Of a stretch of DNA of 25,539 nucleotides, positions 1 to 5,839 are shown in pieces. The notes beneath the pieces are model-generated. The model worked only from the letters and a program-made list of their open reading frames with translations, had not been told where the DNA came from and searched no databases. A program made the position numbers and the translations under genes. The stretch lies in contig JQOA01000233.1 of the NCBI GenBank assembly GCA_000753945.1, forward strand, positions 1 to 25,539, given 5' to 3'. The stretch is from Smithella sp. D17 (GTDB lineage Bacteria > Desulfobacterota > Syntrophia > Syntrophales > Smithellaceae). Numbering within the stretch: the stretch's first letter is position 1; each line of letters opens with the position of its first letter.

Positions 1-74
1 GCGCTAATGATGAGATCGCGCCTGACCTCTCGTTCATGCTCTTTAAGTTTATTAAATGATACTGTTTTTATCAT
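1..74 (-). CDS. TetR/AcrR-type regulator, N-terminal fragment cut by window edge
   Basis: An ATG on the minus strand at 74, preceded by AGGA four bases upstream, opens a frame that stays open to the window edge (24 complete codons). It reads MIKTVSFNKLKEHEREVRRD followed by LIIS. The pattern of a charged leader ending in ER-x-x-RR then an aliphatic run is how many TetR-family repressors enter helix 1 of their DNA-binding domain. The DNA-binding helices themselves lie outside the window, so the family call rests on this short leader only. It lies downstream of the crotonase gene in the same direction, with a 128 bp gap holding a perfect palindrome that could be its own operator. Confidence 0.45.
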   Translation of the reverse strand, partial: MIKTVSFNKLKEHEREVRRDLIIS

Positions 75-104
75 GACATCCTAAAACAAAAATAAAGGTG
101 TAAA

Positions 105-123
105 GGTGTTTTACTTAAACACC
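105..123. promoter_or_regulatory. 7-bp-arm palindrome upstream of the TetR-type gene
   Basis: GGTGTTT and AAACACC flank a 5-nt centre (TACTT). The site lies 31-49 nt before the ATG at 74, a usual place for an autoregulatory TetR operator. On the minus strand it is followed by a moderately T-rich stretch, so it could instead be a weak terminator of the crotonase transcript. Confidence 0.35.
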
Positions 124-202
124 AGATCATCTTTTGTTCAAGTATTTTTTACGACTTTATCTAAAAAGATATAATTAGTGTCCGTCAAAATGGACAACCG
201 GT

Positions 203-985
203 TTATTTGCCTTTGAATACTGCCGTGCGTCTTTCAATGAAAGACTGGAGGCCTTCTTTCATATCATCGCTTTTCATAACTTCGGACACGGTTTGATAAA
301 TAATTTTCTTTGCTGCTTCTTCGCCCTGCTTTTCAGCCAGACGACTGTTCTCTAAAATACTGCGCACACCCAGCGGAGCGGCGCTGGCCACTTTGCGTGC
401 CAGTTCCATTGCTTTTTCCAGTTGTTTTCCCGGTTCGGTCACATACTGTACCAAACCCATACGATAGGCATCGTCTGCGGTCCATTGATCCCCGGTCAAA
501 AGATAGCGCATCGCATTGGACCACCCCATATCTCTGGGCAATCTAAAAGTTGCTCCTCCACACGGGAAAAATCCGCGGCGCACTTCCAGCATGGCAAAAC
601 GCGTGTCCGATGCCGCCACGCGGATATCCGCGTTGAGCATCACTTCCACACCCCATGTGAAGCAATATCCCTGTACTGCATAAATAATCGGTTTTCGACA
701 CCGTTTCTCATCCATCATGTAAAAAGGATCAATTTCGTCTTTACCGCCCAGAGGAAAACCCACTCCATTACTGAAAACATCCGACCAGTCGGTTAACTCC
801 AGTCCGGAAGTAAAATGCGGGCCATTGGCATAAACGACTCCAACCCGTAAATCGTCGTCCTGATCCAGTTTGTAATATGCTCTCGCCATCTGCGTATACA
901 TTTCGCGCGTCATGGCGTTGTATTTTTTAGGCCGGTCAATTTCAATGAGCATAATGTGATCTTCAGTTTTTACATTGATAGTCAT
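203..985 (-). CDS. Enoyl-CoA hydratase/isomerase (crotonase) family protein
   Basis: 260 aa, the usual crotonase length. Family marks: IDRPKKYNAM near residue 16, the first oxyanion-hole region GPHFTSGLEL (55-64), the second around GYCFTWGVE (106-114), and FFPCGGATFRL (139-149) in the place of the usual GxGGTxRL. Crotonases act on acyl-CoA thioesters (hydration, isomerisation, C-C cleavage) in the cytoplasm. The first hydratase glutamate has a counterpart at E134 (LEVRRG), but the position of the second (AMEM in classic hydratases) is R160 (AMRY). Simple enoyl-CoA hydration is therefore doubtful and an isomerase, hydrolase or other crotonase activity is possible. The start is supported by AAGGAG just upstream of ATG 985. 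A TetR-type gene follows in the same direction. Substrate unknown. Confidence 0.85.
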   Translation of the reverse strand: MTINVKTEDHIMLIEIDRPKKYNAMTREMYTQMARAYYKLDQDDDLRVGVVYANGPHFTSGLELTDWSDVFSNGVGFPLGGKDEIDPFYMMDEKRCRKPIIYAVQGYCFTWGVEVMLNADIRVAASDTRFAMLEVRRGFFPCGGATFRLPRDMGWSNAMRYLLTGDQWTADDAYRMGLVQYVTEPGKQLEKAMELARKVASAAPLGVRSILENSRLAEKQGEEAAKKIIYQTVSEVMKSDDMKEGLQSFIERRTAVFKGK

Positions 986-1151
986 AATGGTTTCTCCTTA
1001 CATAAGTCCTGATGCCATTTTGATGCAATGTTGCGATAGCTTTCAGCCGCTCCTCGATCGGCGGCGCATAAGGTTCAAATATCTTTCTCGTTTCGTCATT
1101 GAATGAAATAATCATCCGGAGCATAGTGATCGGATGTATGGACTTTGTCAT
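963..1151 (-). pseudogene. Radical SAM (SPL-like) gene fragment
   Basis: A 62-codon frame whose middle (residues about 9-51) resembles an internal piece of SPL/photolyase-like radical SAM proteins: ISFNDETRKIFEPYAPPIEE, then RLKAIATLHQNGIRTYV. In those proteins this strand-helix element follows the radical SAM cysteine cluster. Here no CxxxCxxC motif remains, and both ends of the expected protein are missing. The nominal ATG overlaps the stop of vapC by 4 bp and the frame runs 23 bp into the crotonase gene. It is best read as a leftover scrap between the toxin gene and the crotonase leader. Family assignment is from memory of the sequence pattern; no catalytic function can be supported. Confidence 0.5.
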
Positions 1152-1516
1152 CTATTTTTTAGATAATTTTTATGCAGGCTGTCAGCAGTTTGCGCCAGTT
1201 TCTTATCCAGTGTCCAGATAGGTACACCCGTCAATACAGCGGATGTAATAAGATGGACATCCACATAGCCCATCCCTTTTCCCATTAAACGGTTATTCTC
1301 TATAAATGACAATACTTCGTCATGTTCGGCTTCGATGCTCATCGGCAACAATTGCAAAAATGAAAGGATGATTGCTCTGTCCTTAAGATTCCCGCAGGCA
1401 AGTTCTCCTACAATCAATGGGTGGCATAGCACCTTTCCATCATTGAGCAGGTTTGCCAGTTCAGCATTTCCATCCCTTAAATGGGAAACCCAAACCGATG
1501 TATCCACAAGAACCAT
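1148..1516 (-). CDS. vapC: VapC-type PIN-domain toxin (endoribonuclease)
   Basis: 122 aa PIN domain. The four conserved acidic positions are visible: D5 (LVDTSVWV), E38 (VGELACG), D86 (GYVDVHLI) and D104 (WTLDKKL). In VapC toxins these bind Mg2+/Mn2+ and cut RNA, commonly tRNA or rRNA. The gene starts 3 bp after the stop of the RHH antitoxin gene upstream, the standard antitoxin-first, coupled arrangement. Length and catalytic set look complete, so the toxin is probably functional. Its RNA target cannot be read from the sequence. Confidence 0.9.
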   Translation of the reverse strand: MVLVDTSVWVSHLRDGNAELANLLNDGKVLCHPLIVGELACGNLKDRAIILSFLQLLPMSIEAEHDEVLSFIENNRLMGKGMGYVDVHLITSAVLTGVPIWTLDKKLAQTADSLHKNYLKNR

Positions 1517-1519
1517 TTC

Positions 1520-1714
1520 TTATAATGCACCTTTTCTTCTTGGTATCGCTTTCAACAGCTTTTGAGTTCCACCGAGTCTCGCAAGCCTCTTACCACTTTC
1601 TCTGGCAATAAGCGCCTCAAGTCCAAGCTTAACAAGAGCGGTTTTTTCTTTGATTCCGGTCATTTTGGATGCTTTGTCCATCAGATGATCTTCGATATTC
1701 AAAGTTGTTCTCAT
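1520..1714 (-). CDS. vapB: VapB-type ribbon-helix-helix antitoxin
   Basis: 64 aa. It opens with MRTTLNIEDHLMDKASKM, the beta-strand and first helix of a VapB (DUF2191-like) ribbon-helix-helix protein, followed by TALVKLGLEALIARESG. Such proteins neutralise the cognate PIN toxin through the C-terminal tail and repress their own promoter through the N-terminal RHH dimer. The start has AGGTG 5-9 nt upstream. A promoter with a palindrome between -35 and -10 lies directly upstream (1744-1772), fitting autoregulation. First gene of the vapB-vapC pair. Confidence 0.88.
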   Translation of the reverse strand: MRTTLNIEDHLMDKASKMTGIKEKTALVKLGLEALIARESGKRLARLGGTQKLLKAIPRRKGAL

Positions 1715-1743
1715 CGCTTCACCTCATACAATTAGTATGCCTG

Positions 1744-1772
1744 AATATGCATTATCTATGCATATATGTCAA
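1744..1772 (-). promoter_or_regulatory. vapBC promoter with internal palindromic operator
   Basis: On the minus strand: TTGACA (1772-1767), a 17 bp spacer, CATATT (1749-1744). The inverted repeat ATATGCAT-5 nt-ATGCATAT (1745-1765) fills the spacer and enters the -10. A VapB dimer or VapBC complex bound here would block RNA polymerase. Seen by eye; no binding data. Confidence 0.6.
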
Positions 1773-1800
1773 GTCATTCTTAGATAACGGAGCGAAAAGT

Positions 1801-2148
1801 TCAGCGGCGTGCTTTATCGCGTCCGGTGGAGCGTATTGCTCGGCCTTCCCTGTTTATGTGTATCATTTCATTAATTAAGCGCAACTCCAGACGGCAACCA
1901 AGCGCATGGGCATATTTTTGTAATGTCGCCAGAGATGGAGAATGCTTTCCACTACCGGACTCCAAACGAGCAATCGCTGATTGAGTTGTTCCGATACGCT
2001 CGGCAACTTCCGCCTGAGTGATGCCGGCGGAAGAACGTGCCTTGAGAAATTCGTCCAGAAAAGCAAATTCTTTTTCAAGCTGATCGTATTCAGATTTTAC
2101 ATCCGCGCGTTTAAGGGCGCGTGCCTTAAGTTCTTTATGAGTGAGCAT
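1801..2148 (-). CDS. higA: HigA-type XRE antitoxin
   Basis: 115 aa with a clear XRE/Cro helix-turn-helix at about residues 42-96: GITQAEVAERIGTTQSAIAR then LESGSGKHSPSLATLQKYA. HigA antitoxins bind the RelE-fold HigB toxin and repress the higBA promoter. The gene starts inside the toxin gene (14 bp overlap), giving translational coupling with toxin first, the usual HigBA order. The C-terminus is basic (GRAIRSTGRDKARR). A GATCTCC-type Shine-Dalgarno complement (AAGGAGATC) precedes the ATG. Confidence 0.88.
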   Translation of the reverse strand: MLTHKELKARALKRADVKSEYDQLEKEFAFLDEFLKARSSAGITQAEVAERIGTTQSAIARLESGSGKHSPSLATLQKYAHALGCRLELRLINEMIHINREGRAIRSTGRDKARR

Positions 2149-2467
2149 TTTTGATCTCCTTCAAACGCCGTCTTGCTATGGCAAGTTCTTTGGGCGGCGT
2201 TTTGTCTGTTTTTTTAATGAACTGGTGCAACATCACAATGCTTTTACCCATCATCGTGCAATAGAAGACCCGCGCAATGCCCTCTGCTGATTTTAATCGT
2301 AACTCGAATAATCCTTCTCCCATTGCGCGCGTATGGGGCATTCCTAAATCAGGACCATACAACTCCATACGATCAGTGTATCTTAGAAAACGAGCGAGAA
2401 AGCCAGCAGGTAAATCAAGTATTTCGTTCTGCAACGATTCGCTGTAGTATGTGATTGTCCAATTCAT
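2135..2467 (-). CDS. higB: HigB/RelE-superfamily toxin (Gp49-like)
   Basis: 110 aa. The fold signature of the phage-derived Gp49-like/HigB family is visible: YGPDLGMPHTRAMGEGLFEL, then LRLKSAEGIARVFYC and IVMLHQFIKKTDKTP, ending in a helix with ELAIARRRLKEI. Members of this family cut mRNA at the ribosome and stop growth until neutralised by HigA. Full length for the family. The predicted promoter lies so close that the transcript would start at or next to the ATG, and no Shine-Dalgarno is visible, so translation may be leaderless. Confidence 0.88.
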   Translation of the reverse strand: MNWTITYYSESLQNEILDLPAGFLARFLRYTDRMELYGPDLGMPHTRAMGEGLFELRLKSAEGIARVFYCTMMGKSIVMLHQFIKKTDKTPPKELAIARRRLKEIKNAHS

Positions 2468-2473
2468 GTAAGT

Positions 2474-2502
2474 CTTATAGCATATATGCTATGATTAGTC
2501 CA
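2474..2502 (-). promoter_or_regulatory. higBA promoter with 16-bp perfect palindrome
   Basis: Minus strand: TGGACT (2502-2497), 17 bp spacer, TATAAG (2479-2474). The perfect palindrome ATAGCATATATGCTAT (2477-2492) covers the right part of the spacer and overlaps the -10. This is a natural HigA or HigBA operator. The -10 ends 6 nt before the ATG of higB. Confidence 0.6.
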
Positions 2503-2592
2503 TAAAATTTATTATAATTAATTTTGGCCGAACGGAGCCGCGGCTGAACTGTCCCGTGTAACGGAATCTGTTCTATACATAGCGGCATAAAT

Positions 2593-2629
2593 ATTAACCG
2601 TCTCATAATTTTACAATGAGACGGTTAAT
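2593..2629. repeat. 14-bp perfect inverted repeat ahead of the transposase
   Basis: ATTAACCGTCTCAT (2593-2606) and its exact complement (2616-2629) flank a 9-nt loop, 55 bp before the transposase ATG. It could be a structural part of the left end of the IS or a hairpin that limits read-through into the transposase. No matching copy is visible on the other, truncated side. Confidence 0.6.
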
Positions 2630-2684
2630 AATTGCGTATAGCATGCATTTGTGTTATCCTTGAGAAAATTCAAGGAGGCGAACC

Positions 2685-3438
2685 ATGCGCAAGTTTAAAG
2701 TACAAGATGCCGAAATCATGAAAATAGCTCTTCAACAAGAAATTGTTCGTACAGAAAAAGCGTGCTACAATCACTGATTGCATGGCGTGCTGTTGGTATG
2801 TGCAGGCAAGTCCTGTTACGAAGTAGCGGATCTTTTGGGACACAGTCCGCGCACCATTCAATATTGGGTCAAACGTTTCGAGCAAAGCGGTTTTGGCGGT
2901 TTGGAAGATAAAGAGCGAAAGGGACGACCGACCACAATTGACGAACGGATAAATCGCAAGATTAATGAAGACCTTCGCCAATTGCCGCGAGATCTTGGAT
3001 ATGAGCAGAATCTTTGGGATGGAAAACTGCTCTCCCACCACCTGGCCGTCAAGTACGACGTGCGATTGGGCGTGCGTCAGTGTCAACGTTTTTTCCGAGC
3101 GCTTGGTTTTCGCCGGCGTAAACCACGTCCAGTTATTGCCCAGGCTGACCCTGCGCTCCAGCGGGCATATAAAAAAAACTGCGCCGGTTGGCAAAAAGAA
3201 AGGATATTGACCTGTGGTGCGAGGACGAATGCCATTTCCAGCAACAGGGTTCACGCTGTGCCATGTGGATTCCTCCAGAAAACTTGGATCCCGTGGTGTT
3301 GCACGCTCCTACTCGCAAACAGATGGCTATTTTTGGTGCAGTTTGTCCGGCCGATGGTCGAATGGTGACGATATCAGCAGAAACCTTCGACACGCAAAGT
3401 TTTCAAGTCTTCTTGAGTCATTTGTTGCGCCAGACCTT
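2685..3438 (+). pseudogene. IS630-type transposase, inactivated
   Basis: AAGGAGG precedes ATG 2685. The frame carries an N-terminal helix-turn-helix (SCYEVADLLGHSPRTIQYWV then KRFEQSGFGGL) and the start of the DDE domain (DLWCEDECHFQQQG). Three lesions are visible. First, codon 31 is TGA (2775-2777) where CGA would give the HRLHG usual at this point. Second, frame 0 stops matching at about 3197: WQK continues as RKDIDLW in the -1 frame, as if one A were lost from an A6 run. Third, similarity ends after FQVFLSHLLRQ near 3436, so the later catalytic aspartate/glutamate residues are gone. The remaining ~250 codons compare with roughly 340 for the family. It cannot make active transposase. Sequencing error could explain the indel but not the truncation. 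Confidence 0.85.
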
Positions 3439-3462
3439 ATGCCCGATCAGGTCGGGAATGAC
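3439..3462. repeat. Half copy of a dispersed hairpin repeat
   Basis: Read on the minus strand it starts GTCATTCCCGACCTGATCGG, very like the left end of the repeat at 4474 (GTCATTCCGGACTAGATCTG). It holds a 5-bp hairpin (CCCGA/TCGGG). It abuts both the broken 3' end of the transposase and the stop codon of the MFS gene, so the IS was probably truncated at or by this repeat. It could also act as a weak terminator. Confidence 0.55.
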
Positions 3463-3463
3463 A

Positions 3464-4423
3464 CTAATTGTGAGGTTTTGTTTTAATCTGCAATGCGGAG
3501 ACGAAATTAATCACGGCAATGATCGCTCCGAGCAGAAAGACATACTGATATCCCCATTTAATCCAGATAAAACCACCCAAGACAGCAAGAAAAATAGGAA
3601 AAATGTGATCGATGCTTACGCCCATCGTCAGCGTCTGTGTAACATCTTCAGGCTTTACCGCTATTTTCTGGAGATAAGTCGCCCACGCCATGGATACCGC
3701 GATCAGCATTTGATCGAGAATGTAACAGGCAAAAACTATGAACATGGCTGTCGTTTCTGAAAAAATACTTTTAGAAAAACCATACCCAAGGCAGACAAAG
3801 ACAAGAATTGCCGCCTCTGTCGTGAGAACGAATCTTTCGCCCAGTTTGTCAATTGCCTTCCCCAGCATGGGTTTGAAAAATATGCCGATAACTCCGCCGA
3901 TAGTCAGAAGAGTCGCCAGGATTTCCGTCTTCTGCTTAAAGACAGTCACCAGCACCCAGGGAGCAAAGGTAAGAAATAACTGTTTGCGCGTTCCGTACAA
4001 AACGGTTAACCAGTAATAAAGCTTGTATTCCCGGCGCAACTGAAATTTCATCCTCATGGAAACCGGCTCGTCTTTTTTCATCATGGATATTAAAACAGCC
4101 ACGGTTATAAATCCCAGAAAAGCCACGATGTATGACATTTTAAAATTCAGATTGAGAAATTTAAATCCGATAAACAATATTCCTATGGCGCACAGGATAT
4201 TGGACAGCGCCGCCTGCCTTCGGGAACATAGAAAAAATAAAATCGCTGAAACAACGATTGTCAAAAGACCGGGCAATTCACGAGGAAGTTCCAAAAGACC
4301 GCGCTGAAGATTGTTGATAAAGAATGTTTCATTCAAAAAATTATTGAAAGTAGAGTCAACGATGCTCTGAGAAAATCCAAAAATAAATGTCGCCGCTAAA
4401 AACAGCTGGAGGTCCCGCGGCAA
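3464..4423 (-). CDS. Major facilitator superfamily transporter, apparently shortened
   Basis: 319 aa, very hydrophobic, with the layout of an MFS carrier. Hydrophobic segments are visible near residues 6-28, 50-66, 72-92, 94-114, then after a cytoplasmic loop (115-145) near 150-163, 170-190, 200-218, 225-250, 262-285 and 290-310. That is about 10 rather than 12, and the N-terminal half has four instead of six. The join around ILFIGFKFLNLN reads as if TM4-TM5 (roughly 80 residues) were lost in frame. The second half looks whole, including IFFKPMLGKAIDKLGERF, the A-like motif between TM8 and TM9. Substrate unknown. No ATG is available near the start; TTG at 4423 is taken, but the frame is open another 12 codons upstream and no strong Shine-Dalgarno is seen. 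It may be a pseudogene. Confidence 0.65.
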   Translation of the reverse strand: MPRDLQLFLAATFIFGFSQSIVDSTFNNFLNETFFINNLQRGLLELPRELPGLLTIVVSAILFFLCSRRQAALSNILCAIGILFIGFKFLNLNFKMSYIVAFLGFITVAVLISMMKKDEPVSMRMKFQLRREYKLYYWLTVLYGTRKQLFLTFAPWVLVTVFKQKTEILATLLTIGGVIGIFFKPMLGKAIDKLGERFVLTTEAAILVFVCLGYGFSKSIFSETTAMFIVFACYILDQMLIAVSMAWATYLQKIAVKPEDVTQTLTMGVSIDHIFPIFLAVLGGFIWIKWGYQYVFLLGAIIAVINFVSALQIKTKPHN

Positions 4424-4473
4424 TTTTAAGAGGGTATTTTTAGTTTGCTTAATAATAATTTAAACCTAATCTT

Positions 4474-4568
4474 GTCATTCCGGACTAGATCTGGAATCCA
4501 GTATTCTTATAACTGGTTCCCGGCTTCCACCGGGACGAAGTCTGGATACCGGCCTCCGCCGGTATGAC
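4474..4568. repeat. Dispersed repeat with three hairpins (REP/MITE-like)
   Basis: Ends GTCATTCCGG and CCGGTATGAC are inverted (9 of 10). Inside are three stem-loops: 4477-4497 (ATTCCGGA/TCTGGAAT), 4518-4535 (TCCCGG/CCGGGA) and 4546-4565 (ATACCGGC/GCCGGTAT, perfect, 4-nt loop). It sits in the divergent gap between the MFS gene and fmt, just upstream of the fmt promoter. A related half copy lies at 3439-3462. Confidence 0.65.
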
Positions 4569-4588
4569 GTCTCAATAATTTGTAATCC

Positions 4589-4617
4589 TTGACACTTCTT
4601 TCAGATTTCCATATATG
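4589..4617 (+). promoter_or_regulatory. Sigma-70 promoter for fmt
   Basis: TTGACA (4589-4594), 17 bp spacer, TATATG (4612-4617): consensus -35 and a 4-of-6 -10. The expected start near 4624 leaves a leader of about 25 nt before ATG 4650. Confidence 0.65.
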
Positions 4618-4649
4618 TTTTACATAGAAAAAATAAAGGATATTTATCC

Positions 4650-5588
4650 ATGGCCAAACCTCGAATTCTTTTTATGGGCACACCTGATTTTGCACTTCCC
4701 GCTTTGCGTCTTTTGCACGACCAGAATTATCCGATAGCCGGCGTTGTTACCCAACCTGACCGCCCCAAGGGCAGAAGTTTAAAAGAAGTAGCTCCGCCTG
4801 TGAAACTTCTGGCACAGGAATTTGGCCTGCCCGTTTTTCAGCCTCAAAAAGTGAGAGACGAATCTTTTCTGGAAATTTTTAGAAAACTTAATCCGGATAT
4901 GGTCGTGTTGGTAGCTTTCGGCCAGATTCTGCCCAAAGCAATTATTGATTATCCGCCCCTGAAATGCCTGAACATCCACCCTTCCCTTCTGCCGAAATAC
5001 CGTGGCGCGGCGCCGCTCAACTGGCAGATTATCCGTGGAGAAACAAAAACCGGTGTAACCATTATGCTGATGGATGAAGGAATGGATTCCGGCGATATTA
5101 TTCTACAGGAAGAAACTGAACTTGGCGCTACCGAAACGTTCGGTGAATTGCATGACCGTCTGGCGCAACTGGGCGCGACAATGCTTATAAAATCCATTGA
5201 GCAAATGACAAACGGAACCGCAAAGAAAAAACCGCAGGACGCCTCCGGCGCAACATTCGCGCCACGCCTGACAAAAGAAACAGGAAAGATCAACTGGCAA
5301 AATAATGTTGCCGACATTGTCAATCTAATCCGCGGCCTAAGTCCCTCACCTACGGCCTACACATCACTGGATGGACAATCTCTGAAAATTTTTGCAGCCG
5401 AAGCACGACCGGAAAATATTAATCAGCCATCGGGCACCATCGGCGCTGCCGGTGTAGCAGGAATGACTGTGGCGGCAGCAGACGGTTACGTAATTTTAAA
5501 AGATTTACAATTGGCGGGAAAGAAAAGAATGCTGATTTCAGACTTCCTGCGCGGCCATCATTTAAAGCCAGGAAGTGTTTTGCAATGA
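4650..5588 (+). CDS. fmt: Methionyl-tRNA formyltransferase
   Basis: 312 aa, the standard length. Transfers a formyl group from 10-formyl-THF to methionyl-tRNA(fMet) for initiation. The N-terminal formyltransferase fold starts with RILFMGTPDFALPAL. The folate and catalytic site is NIHPSLLPKYRGAAPLNW (N108, H110), with D146 in GMDSGDI. The C-terminal tRNA-binding OB domain follows from about residue 205 (KETGKINWQNNVADIVNLIR). AAAGGA lies 9 nt before the ATG. Usually fmt follows def; def is not seen here, and fmt begins its own transcription unit with rsmB downstream. Confidence 0.96.
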   Translation: MAKPRILFMGTPDFALPALRLLHDQNYPIAGVVTQPDRPKGRSLKEVAPPVKLLAQEFGLPVFQPQKVRDESFLEIFRKLNPDMVVLVAFGQILPKAIIDYPPLKCLNIHPSLLPKYRGAAPLNWQIIRGETKTGVTIMLMDEGMDSGDIILQEETELGATETFGELHDRLAQLGATMLIKSIEQMTNGTAKKKPQDASGATFAPRLTKETGKINWQNNVADIVNLIRGLSPSPTAYTSLDGQSLKIFAAEARPENINQPSGTIGAAGVAGMTVAAADGYVILKDLQLAGKKRMLISDFLRGHHLKPGSVLQ

Positions 5589-5626
5589 AATAAAAATTGT
5601 TGCATCAATCGGGGGGCCGGGAATTT

Positions 5627-5839
5627 ATGCATCATACGATTTTTAATACACCCGTTGTAAAATCATTCTTTTTCTTTGCTGATGAAGTGTTCGGGAGGCA
5701 TCCCGGTGGAGCAGGTCCTCTAATATACCCCACCGGTGATATGGAAAAGGATATGAACATAATTCGCAATTTTTATCTCACAGTCAAAGGCAAATATCCC
5801 GAGAATGCAAGCCTCGCGGTTATCCATTCTAAATCATGA
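5627..5839 (+). pseudogene. Lysophospholipid acyltransferase remnant with in-frame internal deletion
   Basis: A 70-codon frame from ATG 5627 (open upstream to 5597). Its first ~20 residues (MHHTIFNTPVVKSFFFFADE) look like the start, and its last ~45 (GPLIYPTGDMEKDM then IIRNFYLTVKGKYPE) like the end, of PlsC-related acyltransferases of about 200 aa. The whole middle is missing, including the catalytic HxxxxD and the EGTR-type motif. The join lies around GRHPGG. The frame stays open, and its stop overlaps the rsmB start (ATGA), so ribosomes could still pass to rsmB. Family recognition is from memory of sequence patterns. The alternative is a genuine small protein of unknown role. Confidence 0.5.

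Noticed and set aside
175..202. Terminator after the crotonase gene
   Set aside because: TGTCC and GGACA form only a 5-bp stem with no T run behind it on the minus strand.
422..796. 124-codon plus-strand frame inside the crotonase gene
   Set aside because: Shadow of the minus-strand crotonase, which has clear family motifs; composition is arbitrary.
1148..2502. Phage-defence island built from the toxin-antitoxin genes
   Set aside because: Both modules are standard type II pairs and no restriction, CBASS, retron or similar defence gene is nearby.
3186..3203. Programmed -1 frameshift in the transposase
   Set aside because: The A run is not in the phase of a usual slippery heptamer (CAA AAA GAA in frame), and the gene also has an in-frame TGA and a lost 3' end. 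A plain one-base deletion explains it better.
3440..3760. Open frame continuing on the plus strand beyond the transposase
   Set aside because: It is antisense to the MFS gene and shows no transposase-like residues after the repeat at 3439.
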